NCBI GenBank assembly: GCA_026182355.1
Contig: JAPFBL010000525.1
Location: 124,001-188,000, forward strand
DNA from: Hermatobates lingyangjiaoensis
Taxonomy: Eukaryota; Arthropoda; Insecta; Hemiptera; Hermatobatidae
DNA: 64,000 nt
Direction: 5' to 3'
Shown here: piece by piece, positions 12,901 through 23,010 of the stretch
How the letters are laid out: each line of letters begins with the position of its first letter
How positions within the stretch are numbered: the stretch's first letter is position 1
Position numbers and translations under genes: made by a program
Notes under the pieces: generated by a model
Told to the model about the DNA's origin: nothing
The model's input: the letters and a program-made list of their open reading frames with translations, nothing else
The model's database searches: none

Positions 12901-14436
12901 GCAAGTACATTATTGACAATCTGTAATGGTTTATTTTCTTTTTCCAATGATTGCATTGGAAATTTGTTTTTAAATCACCACAATGGTCCCTTGATACAGT
13001 GCAAAACAGGCTTTCTAGCTTCTCTATTTGGGTCGCTACCACGTTTAGTTCCTAGAAACAAATAAGGTACAAGTAAATTTTATTAGATAATTTGGTATGC
13101 GCTATTATATAAGTAATACTGTTTAAAAATAATCGTTATTAAATCATTAGTTGTGCAATCCGTAATTGTGCGGTATTTACTCATTCTGAGATAAAATGGG
13201 TAGACAAACAAAAGTCTCCACACTAATAATTACATTATGTAATTATTATTATTAATAATTACTAATTAATATTATTATTAATAATAATTATTAATGTAAT
13301 TAATAATTACATATGTAATTATTATTAGATGAACACTCTGTGTTCATCATCAGGAAGACACCACATCCTTTGCTGTATTTCTGATGATGAACACAAAGTG
13401 CTCGAAACGCGTTGTTGTTGTTGAATAAAAATTTTTATTTGTGCGGAGAATGTTGTTTGTTTATCCATTTTACCTCAGAATCGTTATTATTCTATGGTAT
13501 TAACGACAATATCTTTACATATGTTTATCTAAAATGCTTATGAAGACACTAAGTGAGAAATTTAGAGAGGTTAAACACCCACTGGGCACTTTAAATACAA
13601 TACAAATTTTAGATAGTGCTAGAGCTATAGGCAAAGAGACAGAGGGAGAGAGTAAGATTTTAGGGTTGCAGACAGGATAAGCACACACGAGATACTTAAC
13701 TTCTACCTTACTCGAACCTTTTTGGGAGGTTATTAAAATCAAGTAAGATTAATAAAGTTAGACAGGGTCTGAAAGTAATCAGACTAGAAGATGTATGTAC
13801 GAGATACTATAGTTTATTTAAAAGTTCCCAGTACTCTATGTTAAATACAGGGTTCATAGTCCATCACTAAGAGGTACGCTGATATCATCTGACCTAATCA
13901 TTATGCTCTTTATGGTGGATGTGTTCCGGGAAATCGATAGGAAACAATGATGGATGTTGTTAGTCATTACAAAGAATCTATCAATCGATTTGACTGAACA
14001 ATCAGTCTACAGTTATTACAAAGAATCTATCAATCGATTTGACTGAACAATCAGTCTACAGTTATTATAAAGGATCCATAAGTCTACCTGAATAGTATAT
14101 CTGACTTAATTAGTAGGGTCCTTGTGGTGAATGTGTTCCGGAAAATCGACTGGAAAAAAATCATCCAGATATGATAGTTATTCCAAGAATCCTATTAATC
14201 AAAAACTTCATTTACATTCCTGTTTAATTCAAATCATATAACTAAAAAATCAGAAATGTTGGAATACTATGGTATTAACTCACCTCGACTGAATTGAGGT
14301 CAGAAGTAATCATTTTAGAAATGACCACTATGAAGCTCTCAGCCATTGATGCCAGAAGGCGACAGTTCTTCAAGTAGACCTGAGTCGCGTTGTCTTCAAG
14401 AGGAAGCCATTTCACCCATTTTGAGTCTTTCACCAT
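932..14436 (-). CDS. Nine-exon gene, 3'-truncated, possibly CCDC142-like
   Basis: Reading down the minus strand, nine exons join in one open frame: 14436-14284, 13051-12831, 11816-11684, 8424-8282, 7840-7626, 3838-3665, 2875-2721, 2413-2264 and 1060-932. Together they give 491 codons with consistent phases and GT..AG borders. The donor after 3665 (GTTTAT) is weak. The last exon ends at a good donor (GTAAGT), so the gene continues below position 1. The start chosen is the ATG at 14436, because a stop lies just upstream in frame; a further exon joined at the TTTGTAG site near 14447 is possible. The protein is mostly helical and leucine-rich, has a basic Arg/Ser stretch around residues 210-225, and shows no signal peptide or membrane segment. 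The block RLWAENRARKLSNNWDMEQF near the end resembles my recollection of CCDC142-domain proteins, but I cannot confirm it. The exon structure is well supported; the name is not. Confidence 0.72.
2826..3480 (-). repeat. Degenerate repeats resembling an exon's 5' part
   Basis: The acceptor-proximal part of the 2721-2875 exon (words such as gaatgttctctg, aggcaggcttcacag and gagactcactaaggc) recurs in decayed form upstream in the intron, near 3190-3250, 3285-3350 and 3395-3460. Spacing is irregular at about 100-120 bp. None of these copies keeps a clear open frame, so they look like local segmental repeats rather than alternative exons. The similarity was judged by eye. Confidence 0.35.
4986..5910 (+). 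mobile_element. Mariner element with internal deletion
   Basis: Terminal inverted repeats start CGAGGTGTGTAAATAAAGTA at 4986 and end ..CTTTATTTATACACCTCG at 5910, flanked by TA on both sides (4984-4985 and 5911-5912), the standard mariner target. At 925 bp it is about 0.4 kb short of a full-length mariner. It is inserted in the inner hAT MITE, making it one of the youngest layers of the stack. Confidence 0.92.
5161..5851 (+). pseudogene. Mariner transposase, deleted in the middle
   Basis: From the ATG at 5176 (MSDLKVEQR) the frame gives about 115 residues typical of the N-terminal helix-turn-helix domain of mariner transposases, including SRAQVFRWFKEF and DEPRSGRPS. At about 5525 it jumps into another frame that starts VLHHDNAPCH, which carries the second catalytic Asp. 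That frame runs on through YSPDLSPCDFFLFPRLK (third Asp) to a TAG at 5732, and recognisable C-terminal residues continue past it to the TAA ending at 5851. The region with the first catalytic Asp is missing. The deletion, frameshift and stop make it inactive. Confidence 0.9.
6468..6546 (-). mobile_element. 5'-truncated SINE stub with target duplication
   Basis: Reverse-strand 3' tail of the local tRNA-SINE family, ending in AACCTAACCTAACC. It is flanked by a perfect 13-bp duplication ATATTTCGATATA (6455-6467 and 6547-6559). A 5' truncation with a target duplication is what target-primed reverse transcription leaves. It lies inside the outer hAT element. Confidence 0.8.
7040..7192. repeat. Two tandem copies of a 77-bp unit
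   Basis: The unit starting gtcggttcacttgtatg at 7040 is repeated almost exactly from 7117 and includes a short GT-rich stretch. It lies in an intron of the minus-strand gene. Confidence 0.8.
7431..7557. repeat. Inverted repeat of the family-E element
   Basis: Arms of about 50 bp (7431-7486 and 7508-7557) share tctcctgaagacg on the plus strand and its complement on the minus strand. This is a decayed relative of the hammerhead-like family E near 50.7 kb. Neither arm keeps a full ribozyme-like core. Confidence 0.5.
8584..8910 (-). mobile_element. Near full-length tRNA-derived SINE, reverse strand
   Basis: The block from the AACCTAACCTT-type tail (8584) to the tRNA-like head near 8910 aligns along its length with the SINE at 28537-28852: 'ttttgcctaactcaa', 'gacgtgctcagatttattca' and the A-box-like end are all present in reverse. 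It is diverged and lies in an intron. Confidence 0.7.
8911..11683. other. Long intron with little recognisable content
   Basis: The intron between the exons at 8282-8424 and 11684-11816 shows no convincing exon on either strand. Its only recognisable content is the SINE at its low end and a family-A hammerhead-like unit at 10551-10582. Confidence 0.4.
10551..10582 (+). ncRNA. Hammerhead-like motif, family A
   Basis: CTGATGA, one extra T, the hairpin GAACA-caaac-TGTTC (5 bp), GAA, the palindrome ACGCGT, then T. This is the order of a type I hammerhead core with a loop-less stem III. Stem I next to the core is only about 2 bp here, so activity is doubtful. The motif is followed by a conserved tail (gaataaaacttaatttgtg) shared with the copy at 13.4 kb. 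Confidence 0.45.
13190..13486. repeat. Family-A inverted pair with AT-rich core
   Basis: The left arm (aaaatgggtagacaaacaaaagtctccacac) is the complement of the right-arm tail (tgtgcggagaatgttgtttgtttatccatttt). The right arm carries CTGATGA-T-hairpin-GAA-ACGCGT-T at 13381-13412 with one stem mismatch. The left copy has lost the GAAA part. Between them is an ATTATTAATA simple repeat. Confidence 0.6.
13885..14180. repeat. 49-bp tandem duplication inside a larger direct repeat
   Basis: The unit 'ttacaaagaatctatcaatc..' occurs twice exactly with a 49-bp period (about 13967-14064). The flanks 'ggtggatgtgttccggg' (about 13914) and 'ggtgaatgtgttccgg' (about 14127) are a degenerate outer pair. No coding potential is seen. 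Confidence 0.7.
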
Positions 14437-14549
14437 TTTCTTCACACACTACAAACTTCATCGGTAGCCGTATTTCTTTTGAAATATTCCTCTTATTATT
14501 GTCTTTCCATTTCTCAAAACTCCTTAAAAACTAGTCTTTACGACTCCTG

Positions 14550-17439
14550 TAAAAAAAAACAACAAAACATTATATTGGTCTTCTGTAAAGGAGTACCGCA
14601 AGGCAGAGCAAAATAATGGTTTCAAACACCTAATTTATACATTACCCAAAAATATGGTAACCTAAGTATTTTACTTAAACGAGCAAACTTGAAAGTAATG
14701 AGTCTTCCATATATATATTTCTGCGAGATGACAGTATGATTGATTTGGCACATGACGACTTCTTTCTAAGCCAGCAATACCAAACACTGTTTTAAATAAG
14801 TTACTAGAGTAGGGATATTTAACAGGGACCTGAACATTTAGGCTCAAGAGAGATGATATTTGTTCTTTAGCCATGAGATGCGATCAGGTCCAATAGTTTT
14901 CACACTAAATTTTATTTAAAGCAGTTATCTTGAGAACATGGCATTGTACAAACTTAAAACAGTCGAGTTTATGTCCTCTAATTAGGAGTTCTACAGGTCA
15001 CACGATTTATCTTCCACATGAATAAAATTTTAGGTTCGTAAGATTTGAGAAACGTCACCTTCAGTATCAGAGCAGCACTCTTGACTTTTAAAAAAATTTG
15101 ACTTAACAATTATAATTGATCCAAGTTTTTCAACAACTTAACCACAAGTAACAAGGATACTGACTCTATATATGTTAACATCCTGAAGTATTGTAACAGA
15201 TATAGAGATCGTCGAGTCGGAGTCGGCAGAAAATGCATTTCATGAGGACTCGGAGTCATGTTTTATGCACTGAGTTAGAATAGAGTATTGAAGTCTGCAG
15301 AAACTGATATTACAAAGTCGTAGCTAGAATCTGTAAACATCATTAATGTAACATTTTCAAACCCACATTCAAAACTCTGCACTCAATTAAATCTTACTGT
15401 CAGCACTTACATAAACCACAATTGTTTTTCAAGTTTATAAACATTTAACATGATAAATTAAGTTATTTCTATAATCTGCAACATGTTATAAGCCGAGGAA
15501 AGAGAGATATATTATTCAAGATCAAAAGGTAGTAAAGAGTTGAAGCTTCAAAAATATTCTCGAATAGAAGGGTATTCATTTAATTCTTTAGTGACTGCCT
15601 GTTTTAGAAGACTTTATCTTTTCCAAGCGGAGTAAAAAAAAAAGAATAACAGGATAACCAATTTCTTTTTTTCAACAACGTAAGAGTGAGATACTATGCT
15701 TGGCTATACTAGGATATAGCCAAGGACATTGGCGACCATAAAACGTGTAAATCAGTCAAAATATCGAGATCCATTTTTTTAATGATCTTTATACTTTACT
15801 TATAGTTAAATAACAAAACTGTTTTGCTTTACTAGATAATATAAAAAAAATTGTTACTGAAATAAACATTTCTTACTAGATTATTCAAGAATGTTGATGT
15901 TTTGATTTATTATTTACGAATTGTCAGTACCAATTACAGTTATTACAGGAAGATCTCAAAATCATTAAAGCTTGTTATTGTGAAACGGATGAACAGCAGG
16001 AGTTTATTATATGAATTTACTGAAAAAAATTGATAATCTAAAAAAAAAACATTAGGTCTTTTGTGTTAAAGTTGATAAAAGGTTTATCTTTGTAAATAAA
16101 AAAATATTTCACATTAGAAATTCCAAGATGCCGTCAAAATATCTATGAATGCAATAAAGAGTGATATTTCAATAATACCTTTTGATTAATCACTATATAT
16201 ATATATATATGTGATTAATAAAATATAGTGTAGTACATAGTCACTATATACTATATATACATGTTAGTTAAATATTTAATTAAAATTTCAATCATTTCAA
16301 ACATTCGTATTTTGATCCATGCAATTATTTTATGAGAAAACTGTAAAAGACATTTAAATTTTATTCTTCATTCGAAAGAGACGGTTTTAAGGTACATATA
16401 TGAATATTATTATTAACATAAAAGGAATTACTGAAAATATTAACTAAAGCCCCTTTCAGAATCCACTGAATGAACATTAATTACTTAGAAGTATCTTCAT
16501 TAAGGAGTTCCTAACGTACCAAATACAAAATATTACTTAAATTAGATATTTATTGTTAATTCTAAAATGAGATTAATTTTAGAAAATATCAATCATACTA
16601 AAGAAAAAACCAGTTAAACTTTTGCAGTAATAGTAAATAATTTTAGAAAAGAATGAAAACTAATAATATAACTGATTTAATTAAATATGTAGTACATATT
16701 TTGTCTAAACAAAAGACAGATAAAATACATACTTCCATTTACTTCATTATTAGGAACATATTTAGAAAAACATTTAGATGAGAGCTTATATACAATTTTG
16801 GGCTTGAAAAACAAACTTTACATGTCAAATTCACAACATATTTTTATCAACATACGATAATATAATATACAATACAATTACATATATACATCAGTTAAGT
16901 TTGCAACAATTAACTGTCAAAAAAACAATAAAGCAAGAATGTAATCAAGGGACAGGCCTCACTTTTTTTTTTAAGGAAAGTAATATCTGATTTTACATAA
17001 ATTCAGATAACCATTTATTTCTCACGCATCATTTCCAAACAATTTTTTTTAAAAATTGGTAAAAAAAAATAAATCGCTTGAAAGAACGTGAAGAAAAACA
17101 ACTCACACCATTACTCAGGATAGAATTATAATTACATTGCAATTTTATGTAAGACCTATTTTATGCATACTTTTTTATAGTTAGTTATCATTAAATGCCA
17201 CAAAAAAAAGAGTGAATCCGGTGATTTAAACATGACAGGGATTGATTATTCAATAAGGAAGTAAACTTAAATTTAAAGTATGGAAATTTTTTTTCGTGAT
17301 AAGATAAAGGTTTCACGGCACTTACTGTTTTAAATAAAACTAACTTCACTGATTGGAAAAATCTGAAATAAAACGAATAGAGGAACAAAAGTAAACGTTT
17401 TCAATATGTTTCATGATGTATTTATGGAAGCAATGAATG
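14550..17439. other. Gene-free AT-rich interval
   Basis: Between the CCDC142-like gene start and the 3' end of NUP42 I see only short spurious frames, poly-A/T runs and a TA microsatellite at about 16196-16210. The part nearest 17439 should contain the NUP42 3' UTR. No RNA gene was recognised. Confidence 0.4.
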
Positions 17440-18720
17440 TTAGAAAAATGCAAGTTTAATGGGCTTTAAATTAGATGGTCCAGGATGTGAGAAATGTTGA
17501 CTAAGTTCTCTTGATGGAGGAGCACAAGGTATTTTTCCTTTTTCAAAGCTTGACGAACTAAACTGTTGTAGATCTTCTTTGCTTATATTTTCATGTTTGG
17601 AAAAAGAAGTAAAAGTCCATAAATATGATAATTTATCGTAATCTATGTCAGGATTGGTCTTGTATACTGAAGCATCTGTTTTAACCAAATCTTGTGCAGG
17701 CTTAGTGAAAACGGAAGACGAAAATGAAGCCTTTTCAGAAGCTCCCTGAAGCCAATTACCCTCCATGGCATCACTCTCTAATTGAGATGTACTCACAGAA
17801 TTCCAATTAAAAGGACTACTACCCGAATCAACAGCAGGAAAAACACTAGCACCAACATTTGATTGGTTAACCCAAAAATCTGAATGAGGCTGGTTAACTG
17901 GGGTAATTTCATGAATTAACTGTTCAGAAGCTGATGAAAATACATTGTTAGTAAGTGGATGCATTGTCCCTGGCTTTTGCGTCATATATTCTCGGGCAAT
18001 TTTGTAAGCTTTAAAAGGTATGTCAAATGACTGCTCAAATTCATTTTTTTCCTTAATTAATTCTTCCAATGCTCTTTTATAATCATTAAAATAACCTGAA
18101 TGCCTAAATAAGTATGCATAATAACGTAACTCTTCTGGAGAGAAATCGACACAAACCATAATATTTCCAAAGTTTCTAACCGGACTGTGACACGTTAAAG
18201 GCCAGATTGGTCTGTCCTCGTCAATGGAAAATTTGATAGCTTTAACAATTTCATCAATGCTTACTTTTTCTTGATAATGTTGTTGGTATAAATCCTGATT
18301 GTGGGATTTCCCTTCATTTGATGTTCTATTTTGACGGTAATAGTGGTACTTATCATTATAACTATTACCAGACTGGCCATAATTATAATCTTGATTTGTT
18401 CTTGAATTGTGGCCGTACGTATCTTGTCTCCTGGAACCATCATAGTAGGAATCATTCTTCCTCCCAGAAGTATTCCAATAATCCTCACTATTTCTATTAT
18501 AATCGTAAGAACCTTCATTTCTCGTAGACCTATAATTATAGGAATCTTTATTTCTGTTTGGTTGATAAGATGAATTAGTACTTCGGGTATCATCTCTTAT
18601 TAACACTGATTTACCAGACGTTTCACTAGGTGGAATTCTGCCCGCATCAGATGGGTGCTGAAATCTACATTGGTTCCCATAATAACAGGACCCCTTAAGA
18701 AAATACTTACAAACAACCAT
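17440..18720 (-). CDS. NUP42: Nucleoporin NUP42 (CCCH-type, NLP1/hCG1 homologue)
   Basis: A single-exon frame of 426 codons begins at the ATG at 18720 (MVVCKYFLKGSCYYGNQCRF); a TTG five codons upstream is not a start. Residues 4-22 form a CCCH zinc finger (C-x7-C-x5-C-x3-H). A Tyr/Asn/Arg/Ser-rich disordered stretch follows (about 30-150). A conserved block then contains HSPVRNFGNIM and DFSPEELRYY, matching the vertebrate NUP42 segment SPEELR. The C-terminus holds DLQQFSSSSFEKGKIP, matching the Gle1-binding end of NUP42. The protein sits on the cytoplasmic side of the nuclear pore and works with Gle1 and DDX19 in mRNA export. FG repeats are nearly absent compared with vertebrate NUP42. The gene has no introns, which could be ancestral loss or a retrocopy, but the frame is intact. 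Confidence 0.9.
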   Translation of the reverse strand: MVVCKYFLKGSCYYGNQCRFQHPSDAGRIPPSETSGKSVLIRDDTRSTNSSYQPNRNKDSYNYRSTRNEGSYDYNRNSEDYWNTSGRKNDSYYDGSRRQDTYGHNSRTNQDYNYGQSGNSYNDKYHYYRQNRTSNEGKSHNQDLYQQHYQEKVSIDEIVKAIKFSIDEDRPIWPLTCHSPVRNFGNIMVCVDFSPEELRYYAYLFRHSGYFNDYKRALEELIKEKNEFEQSFDIPFKAYKIAREYMTQKPGTMHPLTNNVFSSASEQLIHEITPVNQPHSDFWVNQSNVGASVFPAVDSGSSPFNWNSVSTSQLESDAMEGNWLQGASEKASFSSSVFTKPAQDLVKTDASVYKTNPDIDYDKLSYLWTFTSFSKHENISKEDLQQFSSSSFEKGKIPCAPPSRELSQHFSHPGPSNLKPIKLAFF

Positions 18721-19724
18721 ACCAATGTAATGCAAAACTCCCGCTCTTGGAAACCTAAAGCAAGGTTACTAAGAGATATCTCAATAGATACTAATACTAT
18801 TCCTAAGCAGTTTAGCCAACTACAAAGGATAATTGAAAGTTCTAATTCAGAATATGCTTTAATAGAACAACTTGCATAAAACAATTTATAAGAAATAGAT
18901 CGACATAAGTACACAGTTTATACTCGACCAAGTTGTTACGTAGCAATAGTTTACTTGCTACAATAGTTTAACAATAGTTCAATAGTTTACGGACATTCTC
19001 TATATTATCACCTATGGAATTAAGTTTAATTATATTTATAAATAAGTATGTCCTTAATAAAATTGCCATTGCTTACAATATGGAACAATTCTAAAGCATG
19101 TCTTAGTAGTCATAATAATACTAAAAATATTAAAATAAAAAACAAACATATTGAAATAGTATAAAAATATCGAAATGTAATAGTACTACCTGTCCAAATA
19201 TAGATTCTAGAATTCTTTGATATTTCTCATAATCCATCTTCTTTAACCTTGTAATAGTTAAAAATGTCATATTACCTATTCAATTTTGTTTTGTTTTTTT
19301 TTTTTGGTAAATTATTGGATACTTAGTCGTAAAATATAAGCTCTATTTGCAGGCTCTTTATTTATTTTCTCAATAACTACTCTAATACTATATACTTTTA
19401 CTTTTTAAAAATAACAATTTTGATATTTAAGTCATGAGCTATTAGATATAACTATACCTTATTTAGTTATATAAGGTAGTTATATAAGGTTTGATCTCAT
19501 ATGTTTGTCACTAGTACTGAATAATGTGAGTTTGTATCTATTAATGACCCTATATTTTCGCTTTGGTGTGGATAGAAATACTTAATCAAAGAAATGAAGT
19601 AATCTGTTCTTAGTCTGAACAGCAACAGGGAATCTTCAGGATTAGAAACAAAATTTGTGTGGCTTTTTCAGTTTAACCAAATTTCACAACCTGGTCAATG
19701 ACCTATTTCCAATTACCACACTCA
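18721..19724. other. NUP42 upstream region
   Basis: About 1 kb upstream of the NUP42 start codon, where its promoter and 5' UTR must lie. No coding frame is credible on either strand. It ends at the A preceding the Helitron 5' terminus. Confidence 0.4.
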
Positions 19725-19732
19725 TCTAATAT

Positions 19733-20008
19733 ATAATTTTGTTCGTCTGTATGTTTGTATGTCCGTTTGTCCTCTATGCATTCCTCACAGACTTGACGAA
19801 TCTTTCTGAAATTTTACATGTGGCCACATGTGGTAATAAGGAAGGTTTTAGGCCACTTTGCAAAGCACCAATAATTTTGTTCGTCTGTATGTTTGTATGT
19901 CCGTTTGTCCTCTATGCATTCCTCACAGACTTGACGAATCTTTCTGAAATTTTACATGTGGCCACATGTGGTAATAAGGAAGGTTTTAGGCCACTTTGCA
20001 AAGCACCA
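19733..20008. repeat. 138-bp tandem duplication of the Helitron 5' region
   Basis: The segment from 'ataattttgttcgtctg' through 'ccactttgcaaagcacca' occurs twice back to back with a period of 138 bp, essentially without mismatches. It includes the Helitron's own 5' subterminal sequence, so the duplication happened within the element and recently. Confidence 0.9.
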
Positions 20009-20145
20009 TCCCCCCACTGGGAGCCCACATCAACCATAGACAAAAACCTTTGCGCATCCCTGGCTTACACTAAGGGCTCCCAGTGGGGGGATCCCACATC
20101 AACCATAGACAAAAACCTTTGCGCATCCCTGGCTTACACTAACCA
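20009..20145. repeat. Second short tandem duplication in the Helitron
   Basis: 'cccacatcaaccatagacaaaaacctttgc..' through 'ggcttacactaa' is present twice. The first copy is preceded by ccccccactgggagccc and the second by gggctcccagtgggggg, its exact reverse complement. The two copies therefore flank a GC-rich inverted repeat that could form a hairpin. Confidence 0.8.
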
Positions 20146-20468
20146 CATTCCCTTAGTACAAGCCTAAAACGAAAAGTGTGTGTGTGTTTTGCTAACAAAA
20201 CACACACACAATAAGTAGTTTCACATTGTATTTAAGCAGAAAAATGTAAATAATTAAATACGTTCCCTTTCTTTAAATTAATGCTTATATTAGCAACACT
20301 GAGAGAAGGGGACTATTTTAAAATGAATTAATTCAGATGGCATTGATTAGAGGAACAGTAGAGCTGAATCATTCTAAAAAGGCGCCAATTATACTCCTAG
20401 TTTAGTTCTCCGCGTCATTCCAAATATCTTTAAACCTTTTTATTGTGTTAACCATTTAATTTTTGAGG

Positions 20469-22448
20469 CATGCTGGAGAATATTTGGATTTCTTATGCAT
20501 GATCATTATCCAACAGTTGTTCACCTCTCTGTCCATCTAGAAAATAGACAGAGAGTCTACTTTACAATGCTTTTTCCTCAGAATGTTATTATTTGAAGTG
20601 AAAGGTCCAACCTGATTTAATGACCTTAGAACAGTGAATGGGATTGTGTATCCAACTTACAGAGAAGCTTGCTTGCAGAGAGGATTGCTTGAAGATGATG
20701 CTCAATGGGATGCTACACTTTCAGAGACCTCAGTATCAACTTCTCCTTCTGGACTAAGAACACTTTTTGCAATGCTTCTCAATGCATGCAATGTTAGTGA
20801 TCCTGTCAGACTTTGGACAAAGTACAAGGATGATTTAACAGAAGATTATCATTATCAAATGCAGTTACAATTTCCAGAAATTGAAATTACTTACAATGAT
20901 CAAATCTACAATAAGTCATTGATTGACATAGAAAATAAAGTTCTCACTATGGGAGGGAATGAACTTCAAATTTATGGTCTTCCTAAACCCATCAGAAACA
21001 ATGAAAGTGGATTAAGCAGAGAAATGTTAAGAGAAACCTCTTATGACATAGAAGCTCTAACCAGATTCATTAATGAAAATGAGCCAAAGCTCTTACCAGA
21101 GCAAAATAGAGTTTATGTGGAAATTTTAGATTCAGTTCAAAAGAATCATGGAGGCATTTTCTTCTTGGATGCTCCAGGTGGTACTGGGAAAACTTTTGTG
21201 ACTAAATTGGTACTAGCTAAAGCAAGGCAGAAAGGAAGAATTGCTCTGGCTGTTGCATCTTCAGGAATAGCAGCTACACTTTTGCCAAATGGAAGAACAG
21301 CCCACTCTACATTCAAGCATCCCATAGATTTGTCCAGTAATGAAAATCCTTTTTGCAATATTACTAAAAGTTCAAATATTGCCCAAGTTCTCAAAAAATG
21401 TAGTCTTATCATCTGGGATGAATGTACTATGGCACAGAAGAAAGCTCTGGAAGCTGTTGATAGAACTTTGAAAGATATCAGAGAAAATGACTTGCCAATG
21501 GGAGGAATAACCTTAGTTTTGTCTGGTGATTTTAGACAAACTCTCCCAGTGATCCCAAAAGGTACAAAAGCAGATGAATTAAAAGCTTGCTTAAAGTCTT
21601 CAAGATTGTGGAGGAATGTGAAGAATCTTAAACTCCAAACAAATATGAGAGAATATTTGCAAAGAGACCGATTGTCTAAGCAATTTGCAGAAGATTTATT
21701 GGCCCTTGGAGAAGGAACTGCACCATTGGATAATGATGGTTTATTAGATCCATCAAGAATAAGTACAACAGTGAAAACAGAAACTGATCTGATTTGTAAT
21801 GTGTTTCCAAATCTACAAGAAAATTTCAAGTCTGAGAAGTGGTTGTGTGAAAGGGCTATTCTAGCACCTCAAAATTCTACAGTGAATTCAATCAATTCTC
21901 AGCTAATTAATTCCCTGGAGGGAGGCACCATGAATTACAAATCTATTGACACTGTTATTGATCCAAATGAAGCAGTAAATTATCCAGTTGAATTTTTGAA
22001 TTCTTTGGAGATGTCTGGTCTGCCTTCTCATAAATTAGAACTTAAAATTGGTGCCCCAATAATGTTAATTAGAAATTTAGATCCACCTAAGCTTTGTAAT
22101 GGGACTAGATTTGTTATCAAAAAAATGATGCCTCATGTTATTGAAGCAATAATTCTATCTGGATGTGCAGCAGGAGAATCAGTTTTCATACCCAGGATAC
22201 CAATATCACCAACTGATTCTGTAATTCAATTCAAGAGGCTGCAATTTCCAATAAAGTTATGTTTTGCCATGACTATTAATAAGTCTCAAGGTCAGACTCT
22301 GAAAGTAGCAGGCTTACACTTGAAAGAACATTGTTTCTCACATGGTCAACTTTATGTTGGCTGCTCAAGAGTTGGAATTAAATCAAATCTGTTCATATAT
22401 GTACCACAAGGCAAAACTAAGAATATAGTTTACAGAGAAGTATTGTAA
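20469..22448 (+). pseudogene. Helitron PIF1-type helicase, Rep part missing
   Basis: A long frame of about 600 codons (20634-22448) carries the PIF1/RecD2-like helicase of Helitrons: Walker A GGTGKTF (residues about 182-188), Walker B IIWDECTM (about 259-266), LVLSGDFRQTLPVIP, and a C-terminal FAMTINKSQGQTL with SHGQLYVGCSR. The frame opens at GTG rather than ATG. Upstream, VYFT and AC-WRIFGF remnants of the Rep-helicase linker (20469-20570) are in another frame, and an in-frame TGA falls just before FNDLRTVNG. The Rep nuclease HUH domain is not found. The helicase is unusually well preserved but lacks a normal start, so I call it a broken gene. Confidence 0.85.
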
Positions 22449-22721
22449 AGTATTGTAAAGGATTGTGAAATGTACGATTTGCTTTCAAGATAATTGAAAA
22501 TATGAATGTCTCATACAGTTGTCTTAAATATGATATTGTATATCTTTGTCTAATTATGAAGAAAAATATATTAGAAATAAAAATTACTATTCTGTCTATC
22601 ATTTCTTCTCTTTATTCCCGAGCAACGTCGGGTACTTCTGCTAGTAGTTAATAAGATCCATTAATTTTCCGTCAAAAGGGACGGAAAAGTGTGACTCATT
22701 TAATACTTGTAACATATTGTA

Positions 22722-23010
22722 GGGTAAAAAACTAATGAAATGGTCTCCACATATAAAAATTTAATGGTATAAAGAACGCGTTTCGAATACCTAGTGTTCT
22801 TCCTCAGGCATTAACTAAAAAATACAATGACACCAGAGAGTTGTCTATAGTATACGGTAATATAGTACAAAATAAAAATAAAATATAATAAGGAAGAGAA
22901 TACGAACCTAGGGTGGTACAACTGACTGGGAATAGGATGGACGTGGGTGAGGGTATGGGGTACATCTGTTTCATATTAGAAGGCAGGTACATTTCATTGT
23001 TATTTTTTTT
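22722..23010 (-). repeat. Family-B interspersed repeat with hammerhead-like core
   Basis: On the minus strand: CTGAGGA, extra A, hairpin GAACAC..GTATTC (one mismatch), GAA, ACGCGT at 22774-22807. Flanking sequence (ctaatgaaatggtctccacatat on one side, gtacaactgactgggaatagg on the other) is shared with the copies at 55.5 kb and 61.8 kb, which defines a family of roughly 290-360 bp. Confidence 0.6.

Larger units (their letters stand above)
19725..22644 (+). mobile_element. Helitron with both ends, Rep region largely deleted
   Basis: The 5' end is TCTAATATATAATTTTG (19725), preceded by A. The 3' end is a hairpin CCCGA..TCGGG followed by TACTTCTGCTAG, then T (22644). This is the Helitron pattern: TC..CTAG, a subterminal hairpin and insertion between A and T without target duplication. 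At 2.9 kb it is far shorter than a full autonomous element. Rep-helicase coding is reduced to a short remnant near 20469-20570 plus the helicase half. Confidence 0.9.

Noticed and set aside
18718..18735. NUP42 start five codons upstream (TTG)
   Set aside because: Not an ATG; the next codon ATG at 18720 has a good context and aligns with the start of NUP42 proteins.
21146..21829. 227-codon open frame on the minus strand
   Set aside because: It is the antisense shadow of the Helitron helicase; no domain of its own.
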